A DNA stretch of 31,761 nt, from contig JBBTCJ010000167.1 of NCBI GenBank assembly GCA_038043285.1, positions 1 to 31,761 on the forward strand, in the 5' to 3' direction. Shown piece after piece: positions 7,566 through 16,026 of this stretch. The translations under genes were made by a program, and so were the position numbers. The stretch is from JBBTCJ01 sp038043285. GTDB taxonomy: Bacteria > Planctomycetota > Phycisphaerae > UBA1845. Within the stretch, counting starts at the first letter, position 1, and every line of letters begins with the position of its first letter. Below the pieces are notes generated by a model. It searched no databases. It was not told where the DNA came from and was given only the letters and a program-made list of their open reading frames with translations.

Positions 7566-7646
7566 ATCCAAGAACGTCACCAAGGCGCCCGCGCGGCATG
7601 AATGCCGCGGCTCGGATCGACCCCTCAAACGAGGCGTGACAGACGA

Positions 7647-7853
7647 CTAGATGTCGCAGTAGGGAACGCAGTTCTTGGCCTTGTGGCGATCGGCCTCACA
7701 TTGGTTCGGGTAGACCTTCCCGCCGTCACAAATGACTGGTGCCCAGATGGCCGGGCAGGCGTTGGGTCCGCCTCCGCCGGCGGCGATGGAGATCGACGCG
7801 ATGGTGGTGACCGCCGCGAGGGCTGCAAGAACAACGAGAACTCGACGTTTCAT
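7647..7853 (-). CDS. Small secreted Kazal-like protein
   Basis: A 68-residue secreted protein. Residues 1-25 form a signal peptide (MKRRVLVVLAALAAVTTIAS, then ISIAA). The mature part has cysteines at 33, 42, 52, 62 and 66 in the arrangement CPAIWAPVIC...GKVYPNQCEA, which matches the core of Kazal-type domains (C....PVC...G..Y.N.C.A). Kazal domains usually inhibit serine proteases; whether this one does is unknown, and the odd number of cysteines leaves one unpaired or allows dimer formation. A very strong ribosome site (GAAGGAGGC) precedes the ATG, so it is a real and well-translated gene despite its size. It has its own promoter and terminator candidates. Confidence 0.85.
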   Translation of the reverse strand: MKRRVLVVLAALAAVTTIASISIAAGGGGPNACPAIWAPVICDGGKVYPNQCEADRHKAKNCVPYCDI

Positions 7854-7932
7854 GGTAAGCCTCCTTCGGGGTAGGGGATCGAGGCGCGATGCAGGAACGC
7901 TCCGGCATCAACAACCGCGCGAAGCCGGGATC

Positions 7933-7962
7933 AGCCTACCGGGTTCCGGGATGGCGCGTCAA
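7933..7962 (-). promoter_or_regulatory. Candidate promoter of the Kazal-like gene
   Basis: On the minus strand TTGACG (7962-7957), an 18-nt spacer and TAGGCT (7938-7933). The -35 matches 5 of 6 bases and the -10 is weak (3 of 6). The leader would be about 70-75 nt. Confidence 0.35.
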
Positions 7963-7986
7963 ACCGATTTAGGGTTGGATTGGGAA

Positions 7987-8991
7987 CTATGCGGACGTCT
8001 CGATGCGGTCCAGGCTGGACGAGGCGCCGACCGGACCGACCACGATGAGCGTGTCATCGGGCCGCAGGACCGTGTCGGGCCTCGGACTGTAGAGCGTCTT
8101 CCCGTCGGCGCGCTTGACGGCGACCACGGTGGCGCCGGTCTTTTCGCGCACCAAAGAATCTCGAAGCGGTTTTCCGCACAAGGAGGAGTGGCTGCGGACG
8201 TGGTATTCGTCGATCTCCAGTTCCACGCCTTGAGCGGCAAGCTCCACGAAATCCACGACGTTGGGCCTGGTGAGCACGTTGGCGATGGTGGTGGCGCCGA
8301 CGAATGCCGGGCACACCACACGGCTGGCCCCGGCGCGAAGCAGCTTCGGTTCAGTCGAGGCCTGCTCGGCGCGGGCGACGATGGTCAACGTTGGATTGAG
8401 CGCATGTGCGGTGAGCGTAATGAACACGTTGTCCGCATCATGCGGCATGGCGACGACCAGCGCCTTCGCTCGCGCGATGCCCGCCTTAAGGAGGTTCTGT
8501 TCGTCCGTCGCGTCGCCCAGGAGGAACGGGAGTTGGGCTTCGCGCAGATTAATCTCGACGTCGCGCCGGAGTTCGACGACCGCCAGCGGAACGCCTCGCC
8601 GTTTCAACTCCCTCGCGACCAGCGAACCCATGCGCCCGTATCCGCAGACGATGACGTGTTCCCGTAGTGCCTGGATCGTGGCTTCCATTTTTCGTTGATC
8701 CCGCAGTGACCGGAGTTCTCCGCTGACGAACATCGTCAACAGTGAGGTAAAGGCGACGGAGACGGCGCCGATTCCGAAAGTGATGACCCCCAGGGTCCAC
8801 CAACGGGCGGCGGGACTAAGACTCCATTGCTCACCGAAGCCTACCGTCGATAGTGTGATCGCGGTCATGTAGGCGGCCTGGAAGAACGTGACGTCCTTGT
8901 CCGCCTCAATGATAACGTAACCGGCCGTCCCGATGATGAACACCGCGACGAGAAGGGCCAGTGCGCTGACGAACCGAGTACGCGGCGACAA
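7987..8991 (-). CDS. MthK-type potassium channel with RCK domain
   Basis: A 334-residue two-helix potassium channel fused to a ligand-gating RCK (TrkA) module, in the inner membrane. TM1 is about residues 7-28, the selectivity filter TVGFG is at 49-53, and TM2 is about 66-90. The Rossmann-fold TrkA-N domain starts at HVIVCGYGRMGS (GxGxxG, 117-122), with VVELRRD and LLGDATDE typical of the family. A TrkA-C domain lies at about 250-330 (HSSLCGKPLRDS ... RPDDTLIVVG). The gene starts with TTG at 8991; GAGGA eight nt upstream supports it. It is divergent from the M16 protease. Assignment as a K+ channel is firm; the gating ligand is unknown. Confidence 0.92.
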   Translation of the reverse strand: MSPRTRFVSALALLVAVFIIGTAGYVIIEADKDVTFFQAAYMTAITLSTVGFGEQWSLSPAARWWTLGVITFGIGAVSVAFTSLLTMFVSGELRSLRDQRKMEATIQALREHVIVCGYGRMGSLVARELKRRGVPLAVVELRRDVEINLREAQLPFLLGDATDEQNLLKAGIARAKALVVAMPHDADNVFITLTAHALNPTLTIVARAEQASTEPKLLRAGASRVVCPAFVGATTIANVLTRPNVVDFVELAAQGVELEIDEYHVRSHSSLCGKPLRDSLVREKTGATVVAVKRADGKTLYSPRPDTVLRPDDTLIVVGPVGASSSLDRIETSA

Positions 8992-9382
8992 TCGACAAAT
9001 CCTCGTTTGGCGTCAGGTCGGAGGCTTCCGGTCTGCCCCGGTCACCGCAAACGGGCGGCGAGGTCTGAAACCAGGTCGTGCCCGGGCCATGGGAGCGGAA
9101 CACCGACCGGGTTTCCTGCCGGCCGCGGGGGAGTGTAGCGGGGGCTGGGGAATGGCCGCAAACCGGCGTCGAGACGAACCACCCTCGAGTGACTGAGGCG
9201 GGGGGAATGGCGCAGTCGCCCGGACCGCGCGGATCCTGACAATTTTCAACGTGCCGATCGACGGTCCGAGGAATTGTCCATCCGCTGGGCCGCGAGTAGG
9301 ATGGGACTTGATCCGGCGAATGGCGCCGGACCCATCAAATCCGTCCGCGTCGTCAGGGATTTGCGCCAAGGAGTACCAGACC
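8992..9382. other. Divergent intergenic region, channel gene / M16 protease
   Basis: About 390 bp between two divergent genes. It should contain promoters for both; only the plus-strand one (9274-9302) is convincing. The open frames across it (for example 9013-9585 minus) are Arg/Pro-rich shadows. I see no other element. Confidence 0.5.
9274..9302 (+). promoter_or_regulatory. Candidate sigma70-type promoter of the M16 protease gene
   Basis: TTGTCC (9274-9279), 17-nt spacer, TAGGAT (9297-9302). Both hexamers match 4 of 6 bases at ideal spacing. The leader would be about 75 nt before the ATG at 9383. Confidence 0.4.
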
Positions 9383-12184
9383 ATGATGTCGAGACGAAGA
9401 GCAGTCTTCAATGGTTGTGCTATGGCGGCGTTGAGCGTTTGTGCCGCCCGCGCCGTTGCCGGCGACGCCCCGCCGCCGCAGAAAGTCACAACGGTCGAGG
9501 GGATTACCGAGTATCGGCTGGGGAATGGGCTGCAAGTGCTGTTGTTCCCTGATTCGTCGCAGCCGACGGTGACGGTCAACGTCACCTATTTCGTCGGCTC
9601 GCGACACGAGGGCTACGGCGAGACGGGCATGGCCCATCTGCTGGAGCACCTGGTGTTCAAAGGCACGCCGGATCATCCACAGATCTGGAAGTCGCTTCAA
9701 GAACATGGAGCCCAGTTCAACGGTTCGACGTCGGTGGACCGGACGAACTACTTCGAGACGCTTTCGGCATCCGACGAGAACCTGAACTTTGCGCTGGAGC
9801 TTGAGGCGGACCGGATGGTGAACAGCTTTATCGCGCAGAAGGATCTCGACTCCGAGATGACCGTGGTGCGCAACGAGTTCGAGATGGGCGAAAACAACCC
9901 GCTGGGCGTGTTGTCGGAGCGGGTCGTCTCGACGGCGTACCTGTGGCACAACTACGGGAATTCGACGATCGGATCACGCGAGGACATTGAGCGCGTTCCC
10001 ATCGCGCGCCTCCAGGCGTTCTATCGGAAGTTCTACCAGCCGGATAACGCGATGCTGGTGGTCGCGGGAAAGTTTGACGACGCCAAGACCCTCGCGCAAA
10101 TCGACAAGTTGTTTGGAAGGATCCCCAAGCCGGCGCGCACCCTGGAGACGACCTATACGCTGGAGCCGACACAGGACGGCGAGCGCGAGGTGGCGTTGCG
10201 TCGAGTCGGGGACGTCCAGGCGCTGGACGTGATTTACCACATCTGCGCCGGGGCGCACGAGGACATGCCCGCGCTGAGCGTTCTGGCGAACATTCTGACG
10301 GCGGATCAGACGGGCCGACTGTACAAAGCCCTGAGGGAACCTCAGCTCGCCACGCGCGTCGTCGCCGACGCGAACGCACTTTTTGACCCCGGCTACATGG
10401 AGATTTCAGCCGAGGTGCGCAAGGACAAGCCGCTCGACAAGGTGCGCGAGGTTCTGGTCAGCACGCTGGACGGCCTGGCGGCGTCGGAGATCAATGACGC
10501 CGAGGTGGATCGGGCGAAGAATGAGTTTTCCCGGCGGTTTGACCTGCTGCTCAACAATAGCGGGCGGGTGGGCATCCGGTTGTCGGAATCGGCCGCCCAA
10601 GGCGACTGGAGGCTGATGTTCCTGCACCGCGATCGGGTTAAGAAGGTGACCTCCGCGGACGTGAAGCGGGTGGCGGCGGCGTATCTCAAGCCCAGCAACC
10701 GCACGTTGGGCACGTTCAGTCCGACGGAGACGATCGACCGAACGACGGTTCCTCCGACTCCTGACCTGGTGGCGCTGTTCAAGGACTATCAGGGGGCGCA
10801 GGAGGTGGCGGAGGGGGAGGAGTTCGACGCGACACCGGCGAACATCGAGTCGCGGACGGTGCGGGTTGATACGCCCGTCGGCACCAAGCTCGCCCTGCTT
10901 TCCAAGAAGACCCGCGGGGAGCGCGTCAACGCCAGCATGATCGTGCGCTTCGGCAGCGAGGCCGAGCTGAAAGGGGTCGCCGACGCGGCCGGGTTTGTTC
11001 CCTCCATGCTCACCCTGGGCACCGCCAAGCACTCGCGCCGCGATATTCAAGACACGTTCGACAAATTGAAGGCCAACGTTCGAATCGGCGGTGGAATGGG
11101 CGGGCGCGGCTTTGGCCGGTTCGCCCGCGGTCCCTCCGGCATGCCGGGGACGATCGTGGTTTCGATCGAGACGATCCGCAGCAATCTTCCGGCGGTCATG
11201 GATTTGGTGAGCGAATGCCTGCGGGATTCGACGTTCCCGGAGGAGGAGTTCGAGAAACTTCGTAAGGAGACGCTCGCCGGATTGGAGCAGCAGCTATCCG
11301 AGCCGATGGCGCTGGCGCCGATCGAGCTTCGTCGCAAGCTGACGCCGGTCGCGAAGGACGATATTCGTTACGTCGACTCGGTGTCCGAGCAGATCGAGAA
11401 GGTCAAGTTGGTCAAGCTGGATGACGTCAAGAAAGTCTACAAGGAGATGGTCGGTGCGAGCTTCTCCGAGGCCGCGGTGGTCGGGGACTTCGATGCCAAG
11501 GAGATCGAGAGCCAATTCAAATCGCTTTTTGTCAACTGGAAGAGCGGCAAGCCGTTCGAGCGCATCGCGATGCCGTACCGCGAGGTGAAGCCCGAACAAG
11601 TTGTGCTGAAGACTCCAGACAAGGCCAACGCGCTGTTCACTCTTGGAACCAACGTGTCCGTCAAAGACGACGATGCGGAGTTCCCGGCTCTCTTCATGGC
11701 GAATTACGTCGCGGGCGGCAGCGCCGGATCGAGGCTGCTGACCAGAATCCGCCAGAAAGAGGGGCTTTCGTATGGTGTCAGTTCCAACTTCTCGGCCAGC
11801 TCACACGAGAAATCCGGCGTTTTCCTGATCGGCGGCATCTGTGCCCCGGAGAACGCGGTAAAAGCTGTCGCCTGCGCTCGCGAGGAGCTGGAGAAGCTGG
11901 CCAAAGACGGCGTGACGCAGGAAGAGCTTGACACCGCGCGGAAGGGGTATCTGGAGGATCTCAAGGTCCAGCTCTCCAACGACGGAAACCTCGCCATGAT
12001 GATGGTGCAGGATCGGTACCTGGGACGGACAATGAAGTTCCTGGAGGACCGTCTGGCGAAGATCCAGGCCCTCAAGCCCGCCGACGTTGCGGGGGCGGCA
12101 AAGAAGTATCTGGCACCCGATAAACTCGTCGAAGTATGTGCCGGCGATTTGGACAAGAAAGCGAACGACAAGGTCAAGCCATAA
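9383..12184 (+). CDS. Two-unit M16 (insulinase/pitrilysin) zinc metalloprotease, exported
   Basis: A 933-residue exported peptidase. An N-terminal signal peptide (hydrophobic AMAALSVCAARAVAG, cleavage near residue 27) is followed by an active M16 unit with the inverted zinc motif HLLEH (85-89): zinc ligands His85 and His89, catalytic Glu88, and a third ligand likely Glu165 in VVRNEFEMGE. A second M16 unit (about 500-930) lacks HxxEH but has the substrate-binding segment SRLLTRIRQKEGLSYGV. One active and one inactive unit in one chain matches pitrilysin-type single-chain enzymes, which enclose and degrade peptides. The ATG at 9383 has AAGGAG nine nt upstream; a longer frame from 9251 is unlikely. 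A hairpin follows the stop, separating it from the pump genes. Confidence 0.92.
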   Translation: MMSRRRAVFNGCAMAALSVCAARAVAGDAPPPQKVTTVEGITEYRLGNGLQVLLFPDSSQPTVTVNVTYFVGSRHEGYGETGMAHLLEHLVFKGTPDHPQIWKSLQEHGAQFNGSTSVDRTNYFETLSASDENLNFALELEADRMVNSFIAQKDLDSEMTVVRNEFEMGENNPLGVLSERVVSTAYLWHNYGNSTIGSREDIERVPIARLQAFYRKFYQPDNAMLVVAGKFDDAKTLAQIDKLFGRIPKPARTLETTYTLEPTQDGEREVALRRVGDVQALDVIYHICAGAHEDMPALSVLANILTADQTGRLYKALREPQLATRVVADANALFDPGYMEISAEVRKDKPLDKVREVLVSTLDGLAASEINDAEVDRAKNEFSRRFDLLLNNSGRVGIRLSESAAQGDWRLMFLHRDRVKKVTSADVKRVAAAYLKPSNRTLGTFSPTETIDRTTVPPTPDLVALFKDYQGAQEVAEGEEFDATPANIESRTVRVDTPVGTKLALLSKKTRGERVNASMIVRFGSEAELKGVADAAGFVPSMLTLGTAKHSRRDIQDTFDKLKANVRIGGGMGGRGFGRFARGPSGMPGTIVVSIETIRSNLPAVMDLVSECLRDSTFPEEEFEKLRKETLAGLEQQLSEPMALAPIELRRKLTPVAKDDIRYVDSVSEQIEKVKLVKLDDVKKVYKEMVGASFSEAAVVGDFDAKEIESQFKSLFVNWKSGKPFERIAMPYREVKPEQVVLKTPDKANALFTLGTNVSVKDDDAEFPALFMANYVAGGSAGSRLLTRIRQKEGLSYGVSSNFSASSHEKSGVFLIGGICAPENAVKAVACAREELEKLAKDGVTQEELDTARKGYLEDLKVQLSNDGNLAMMMVQDRYLGRTMKFLEDRLAKIQALKPADVAGAAKKYLAPDKLVEVCAGDLDKKANDKVKP

Positions 12185-12223
12185 CCTAGGCGCCGGTTGA
12201 CGCACGAATGGATCTCTATCACA

Positions 12224-12260
12224 ACGGCGGTCGGGGCGTCGAAGGCGTCTCGACCGCCGT
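12224..12260 (+). terminator. Hairpin after the M16 protease gene
   Basis: ACGGCGGTCG (12224-12233) pairs perfectly with CGACCGCCGT (12251-12260), 40 bp past the M16 stop. The stem may extend inward by G-U pairs. It is followed by GTGTTCGTCC rather than a clean T-run, so termination strength is uncertain. Confidence 0.5.
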
Positions 12261-12342
12261 GTGTTCGTCCCCCTCTGCCGCCGGCTTGATACACAAGTGA
12301 AACCTCACCTCTGTGGTGCGACGCGCGAGCTCGTTCGCGTGG

Positions 12343-12351
12343 TGGTATACT
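12343..12351 (+). promoter_or_regulatory. Candidate extended -10 promoter of the macAB-like operon
   Basis: TGGTATACT (12343-12351) is an extended -10 element with TATACT (5 of 6). No good -35 is present. It lies about 45 bp before the adaptor ATG and after the M16 terminator hairpin, so the pump operon probably has its own start. Confidence 0.45.
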
Positions 12352-12395
12352 GAAGGCATCATTGAGGCTTTGATTGTTCGAGCCTCGCTACGGCG

Positions 12396-13607
12396 ATGAG
12401 GATTGGAGCGACCGGATTGTTGCGAGCATTGTTGGTTCTGGCGATCGTCGGCGTCCTGGGCGCGGGCGGTTATCTGGGTTTCAAGGCGTGGGGCGGCGGT
12501 CCGCCGCCAACGACGTACAAGACCGCGCCCGTGATGCGGGGATCGCTGGTTTCAACGGTGACCGCGACGGGGAACCTCGAACCGCTGGTCAAGGTTATTG
12601 TGGGTTCGCAGGTCAGCGGCACGGTGGTTCGCTGGTATGCGGACTTCAATCAGGGGGTGAAGCAGGGGTTCATCCTGGCTCAGCTCGACCAGGATCGGTT
12701 CAAGGCAACGTTGGATCAACGCCGCGCAGCGTCCAAGGCGGCGCGAGCGCGAGTTGAGGAGGCTAAGGCGGCACTGGCGGACGCTACGGTGAAGCGGGAG
12801 CACGCCGAAGCGAATTTCGCCCGCAACGCCGCGACGGACCTCGAGCTTCAGGAGGCGCGAATCGCGGAGCAACGGGCGACGGCGGGGGTCCACGCCGCGG
12901 AGGCCGAGGTCGAGCGGTCTGACGCCGATGCGAGGCTTGCGGAGGTCGACTTGGACCGCACAGTCATTCGCTCGCCCATTGACGGCGTGGTGATTTCGCG
13001 AAACGTCGATGAAGGGCAAACCGTGGCGGCCTCGCTGTCCGCGCCGACGCTGTTCACAATCGCCAACGATCTGACCAAGATGCAGGTCAACGCCGCCGTC
13101 AGCGAGACGGATATCGGCAAAATCCAGGAGCGGGGCGTGGCGGAGTTCCGGGTGGACGCCTATCCCGGTCGGCGCTTCGAGGGGATTGTGACGCAGGTCC
13201 GCTTCGCCGAAACCATCGTGGACAACGTGGTGACGTACACGGCGTTGATCAGCGTGGACAACACGGACCTCGCCCTTCGACCGGGCATGACCGCGACGAT
13301 CTCGTTCGAGGTAGCCCGCGTGGACGGCGCCCTGTTGGTTCCGAACGCGGCCATGCGCTTCAACCCGACGGCGGCGGCGGAGAGCGCGGATTGGTTCCGC
13401 CCCGGGCGGGCGCGGAAGATGGAGCCGCGGGTCTTCAAGCTCGTGGAACTGCATCTGACGCCCGTGACCATCGAGCCGGGTTTGACGGACGGCTCGATGA
13501 CCGAGGTCCGCTCCGGCGAACTAAAGGAGGGCGATCCGATCGTACTCGAGCAGAGCGGCGGGGCGCGGATCGGAGCCGTCCCCCGCACGCCGAGGTTCGC
13601 GGGATGA
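12396..13607 (+). CDS. MacA-like periplasmic adaptor of a tripartite ABC efflux pump
   Basis: A 403-residue membrane-fusion protein (HlyD/MacA family) that links an inner-membrane ABC transporter to an outer-membrane channel. Residues about 7-29 form the N-terminal membrane anchor. The lipoyl-like half motif GSQVSGTVVRWYADFNQGVKQG (about 68-89) is followed by a long Ala/Glu/Arg-rich helical hairpin (about 105-180) and the returning half IRSPIDGVVISRNVDEGQTV. Beta-barrel and membrane-proximal domains complete it, with LRPGMTATISFEV typical of the family. The stop overlaps the ATPase start (ATGA), so the genes are translationally coupled. No TolC-like gene is in the window. The substrate is unknown. 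Confidence 0.92.
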   Translation: MRIGATGLLRALLVLAIVGVLGAGGYLGFKAWGGGPPPTTYKTAPVMRGSLVSTVTATGNLEPLVKVIVGSQVSGTVVRWYADFNQGVKQGFILAQLDQDRFKATLDQRRAASKAARARVEEAKAALADATVKREHAEANFARNAATDLELQEARIAEQRATAGVHAAEAEVERSDADARLAEVDLDRTVIRSPIDGVVISRNVDEGQTVAASLSAPTLFTIANDLTKMQVNAAVSETDIGKIQERGVAEFRVDAYPGRRFEGIVTQVRFAETIVDNVVTYTALISVDNTDLALRPGMTATISFEVARVDGALLVPNAAMRFNPTAAAESADWFRPGRARKMEPRVFKLVELHLTPVTIEPGLTDGSMTEVRSGELKEGDPIVLEQSGGARIGAVPRTPRFAG

Positions 13608-14305
13608 GCGACGAACTGATCGACATTCGCGAGGCGTGGAAGGTGTACCACCTCGGGGAGATTCAGATTCCGGCTGTGCGAGGTGTCTCGTTGCAAATCT
13701 CGCGCGGCGAGTTTGTGTCGATCACCGGATCGAGTGGATCGGGCAAATCGACGTTCATGCATCTGCTGGGATGCCTCGATCGGCTGTCTTCCGGCAGCTA
13801 TTCTTTCAGCGGCCAACTGGTGCACCGGCTCTCGCGGGTGGAGCTGGCTCGGCTTCGAAACCGCAGCATCGGGTTCGTTTTTCAGAGCTTCAACCTGCTC
13901 GCCCGCACGACGATCGTGGATAACGTCGCCCTGCCGCTGATCTACCAGGGCGTGGGGCGGAAGGAGCGGAGGCGGCGAGCCGCGGAATTGCTCGACCGCA
14001 TGGGGTTGGGAGACCGGTTGCGCCATCACACCAACCAATTGTCCGGCGGGCAGCAGCAACGCGTCGCGATCGCGCGGGCATTGATTACCAAACCGCTGAT
14101 GCTGCTCGCGGACGAGCCGACCGGGAACCTCGACACCCGGACCAGCGGCGAGATCATGACCCTGTTTCGGCAACTCAATGTCGATGATGGAATCACCATG
14201 GTCGTCGTGACGCACGAACCGGACATCGCGGCGTTCGGTCGCCGCCACGTGGTGTTTCGCGACGGGATGATCGTTCTGGACGAGGTTCAATCGACGGCGG
14301 CCTGA
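13604..14305 (+). CDS. MacB-type ABC transporter ATP-binding protein
   Basis: A 233-residue ATPase of the LolD/MacB class. Walker A GSSGSGKST (42-50), Q-loop FVFQSFNLL, signature LSGGQQQRVAIARAL, Walker B LLADEPTGNLD and the switch His in VVVTHEP are all present, so it should be active. It powers the permease encoded just downstream. In classic MacB the ATPase and permease are one chain; here they are separate genes. The ATG at 13604 overlaps the adaptor's stop (ATGA), which fixes the start; the upstream open frame from 13391 is inside the adaptor gene. Confidence 0.94.
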   Translation: MSDELIDIREAWKVYHLGEIQIPAVRGVSLQISRGEFVSITGSSGSGKSTFMHLLGCLDRLSSGSYSFSGQLVHRLSRVELARLRNRSIGFVFQSFNLLARTTIVDNVALPLIYQGVGRKERRRRAAELLDRMGLGDRLRHHTNQLSGGQQQRVAIARALITKPLMLLADEPTGNLDTRTSGEIMTLFRQLNVDDGITMVVVTHEPDIAAFGRRHVVFRDGMIVLDEVQSTAA

Positions 14306-14382
14306 TTGAGGGTTGGGGACATGACGAGCCGCAACGCGGGGCGTCGTTGGGCGCGAGGTGATTTCGGCGGACGGATACAACC

Positions 14383-15600
14383 ATGAGCCCGGTGACGGTT
14401 TTGTCTGAGGCCCTTCGCAGCCTGGGCAAGAATCTGGTGCGAACGTCGCTTTCGGTGCTGGGCATCGTCATCGGCATTGCGGCGGTGATCACCATGGTGG
14501 CGGTTGGCGAGGGGGCGCGGCGCCAGGTGGAACGCGAGATCGCGTTGCTGGGCGACGACTGGATCATGGTCGCCTATTGGGGCGTGCAGCGCGGAGGCTC
14601 ACACCGCCAGCAGGGTCTTCCGCCGAAGCTTACCACGGAGGACGCCGACGCCATCGAGCGTGAATGCTCGGCGGTGCGGGCGACGACGCCGGTGAATCGC
14701 ATCAGCTTTCAGGTCGTATCAGGGTACGGGAACTACCAGACCAACGTCGTCGGTACGCGTCCGGCATTCTTCGACATTCGCCGCTGGAAGGCGGAGGAGG
14801 GCCGTGAGTTCGGTTTCGACGACATGAACAAGCTGGCCAAGGTCTGCTGCGTCGGGGCGACTGTCGCCCGGGAGTTGTTCGGAGGAATGAATCCGGTCGG
14901 GCAAACGGTGCGGATTAACCGCGTGGCCTTCGATGTCGTCGGACTGCTGGCGTCGAAAGGCGTGGGCAGCGACGGGCGCGATAACGACGACGTGATCGTC
15001 ATTCCGTTCACGTCATTCGAGCGCTACATCGCCGGGCCCGAGAGATCGGGGACGCTTCTTGCCGCGGCGAGGTTCGGCGAGGATCCTGCGACCGCCAAAC
15101 GACAAATCCGCGACCTTCTCCGTCAGCGGCATCGGGTGGCGGACGACGAGGACGATGATTTCCGCATCTTCGACCGATCGCTGACCATGCAGGCCAACGC
15201 CGAGGCGTCACGCACGTTCAACACGCTGCTGACCATGATTGCCTCGATCTCATTGTTGGTCGGCGGCGTGGGGATCATGAACATCATGCTTGTTTCGGTC
15301 ACCGAGCGGACGCGCGAAATCGGGCTGCGCATGGCCATCGGCGCCGAGAACTACCGCATTCTGGAGCAGTTTCTCTGCGAGGCGGTCGTCCTCTGCGGAT
15401 TGGGGGGGCTGCTTGGCTTTGCGTCGGGGTGGGGCGTTTCGAGGGTGGTCTCTTGGAACTACGGGTGGGAGGTCGTCGTCTCCTATTGGATGGCCGGTCT
15501 GGCCATCGTGTTTTCCACGGCGATCGGATTGTTTTTCGGATTCTATCCCGCCTGGCGGGCCAGCAAGCTCGACCACATCGACGCACTTCGATACGAGTAG
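14383..15600 (+). CDS. MacB-like ABC transporter permease (FtsX fold)
   Basis: A 405-residue inner-membrane permease with the MacB layout. TM1 is about residues 20-43 (LSVLGIVIGIAAVITMVAVGEGA), followed by a large periplasmic core domain (about 45-270), then three more helices beginning at LLTMIASISLLVGGVGIMNIMLVSVTERT, and the family ending GFYPAWRASKLDHIDALRYE. This fold is a mechanotransmission-type permease rather than a classic channel and works with the upstream ATPase and adaptor. It starts 77 bp after the ATPase gene on the same strand. The ribosome site is weak. Substrates in the family include macrolides, peptides and siderophores; none can be inferred here. Confidence 0.93.
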   Translation: MSPVTVLSEALRSLGKNLVRTSLSVLGIVIGIAAVITMVAVGEGARRQVEREIALLGDDWIMVAYWGVQRGGSHRQQGLPPKLTTEDADAIERECSAVRATTPVNRISFQVVSGYGNYQTNVVGTRPAFFDIRRWKAEEGREFGFDDMNKLAKVCCVGATVARELFGGMNPVGQTVRINRVAFDVVGLLASKGVGSDGRDNDDVIVIPFTSFERYIAGPERSGTLLAAARFGEDPATAKRQIRDLLRQRHRVADDEDDDFRIFDRSLTMQANAEASRTFNTLLTMIASISLLVGGVGIMNIMLVSVTERTREIGLRMAIGAENYRILEQFLCEAVVLCGLGGLLGFASGWGVSRVVSWNYGWEVVVSYWMAGLAIVFSTAIGLFFGFYPAWRASKLDHIDALRYE

Positions 15601-15749
15601 CCTGGCGCAGTTCTCTAGCCTCTTCCCGTGGGATTTCCCAAGTTCCCATCCCGATCGCACGTCGATCGTTCGTCAGGCAGGAGCGATGATTTTCAGAGAA
15701 AATCGGTTGGCGACTTGATCGGACAGGGGGTAGTGGTGCAATAATAGGA

Positions 15750-15948
15750 GCGGGGCATCACCCGCCGCCCCGCATCAAGGCTGAGCCATTCCCGCCACGG
15801 TTCGGCTTGATAACTCTGTGCTGTTTGGATGGTGAAAACCTGCGCGCCCGCGGGGATGGTATTGCTCGCGCGCGTCCGCGCCGTCGAAGCAGCGGACGGT
15901 CGAAGATCTCCCGCGTATGCCGGCGACCGACCTTCCCACGGTTGCCGG
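15750..15948 (+). ncRNA. Candidate structured RNA (serial stem-loops)
   Basis: Hairpins in order: GCGGGGC/GCCCCGC (15750-15756 with 15767-15773); ATCAAG/CTTGAT (15774-15779 with 15806-15811, with an imperfect inner stem); CGTCCGC/GCGGACG (15873-15879 with 15892-15898); and CCGGCGACCG/CGGTTGCCGG (15920-15929 with 15939-15948, one G-U pair). A terminator-like hairpin follows at 15954-16001. It does not match RNase P, tmRNA, SRP RNA or any riboswitch I know. Only a poor promoter lies upstream (TTGATC near 15716, AATAAT near 15740). GC-rich DNA forms chance stems easily, so this is tentative. Confidence 0.3.
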
Positions 15949-15953
15949 CCGAA

Positions 15954-16006
15954 ACCACGACCTCAGCGGCAAGGGGCGCCCCGAGCTTCTGGGGTCGTGG
16001 TGTTTT
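15954..16006 (+). terminator. Strong (possibly bidirectional) terminator hairpin
   Basis: ACCACGACCTCAG (15954-15966) pairs over 13 bp, with one G-U, to CTGGGGTCGTGGT (15989-16001). The loop holds the palindrome GGGGCGCCCC. GTTTTCC follows on the plus strand. On the minus strand it lies 26 bp past the truD stop and is followed by TTTCGG, so it could end transcription from both sides. Confidence 0.65.
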
Positions 16007-16026
16007 CCATCTGCCCATGAGGGGCG

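Larger units (their letters stand above)
7254..7646. other. Intergenic region between aminotransferase and Kazal-like gene
   Basis: About 390 bp with no supported gene. It carries the aminotransferase promoter candidate (7305-7313, minus) and a strong hairpin (7536-7565) that fits a terminator of the upstream small gene. Open frames crossing it on both strands are not protein-like and run through the hairpin. Confidence 0.55.
15601..16026. other. Hairpin-rich intergenic region
   Basis: About 425 bp between the convergent ends of the permease gene and truD. It holds at least five stem-loops in series between 15750 and 16001 (listed separately), ending with a 13-bp stem followed by a GTTTT run on the plus strand. 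Overlapping open frames (15758-16558 minus, 15807-16223 plus, 15829-16020 plus) are Arg-rich, lack ribosome sites and cannot be defended as genes. A structured RNA is possible. Confidence 0.5.

Noticed and set aside
7264..7599. A 111-codon minus-strand frame between the aminotransferase and Kazal-like genes
   Set aside because: It runs through the 12-bp terminator hairpin and has an Arg/Ser-rich sequence with no recognisable domain.
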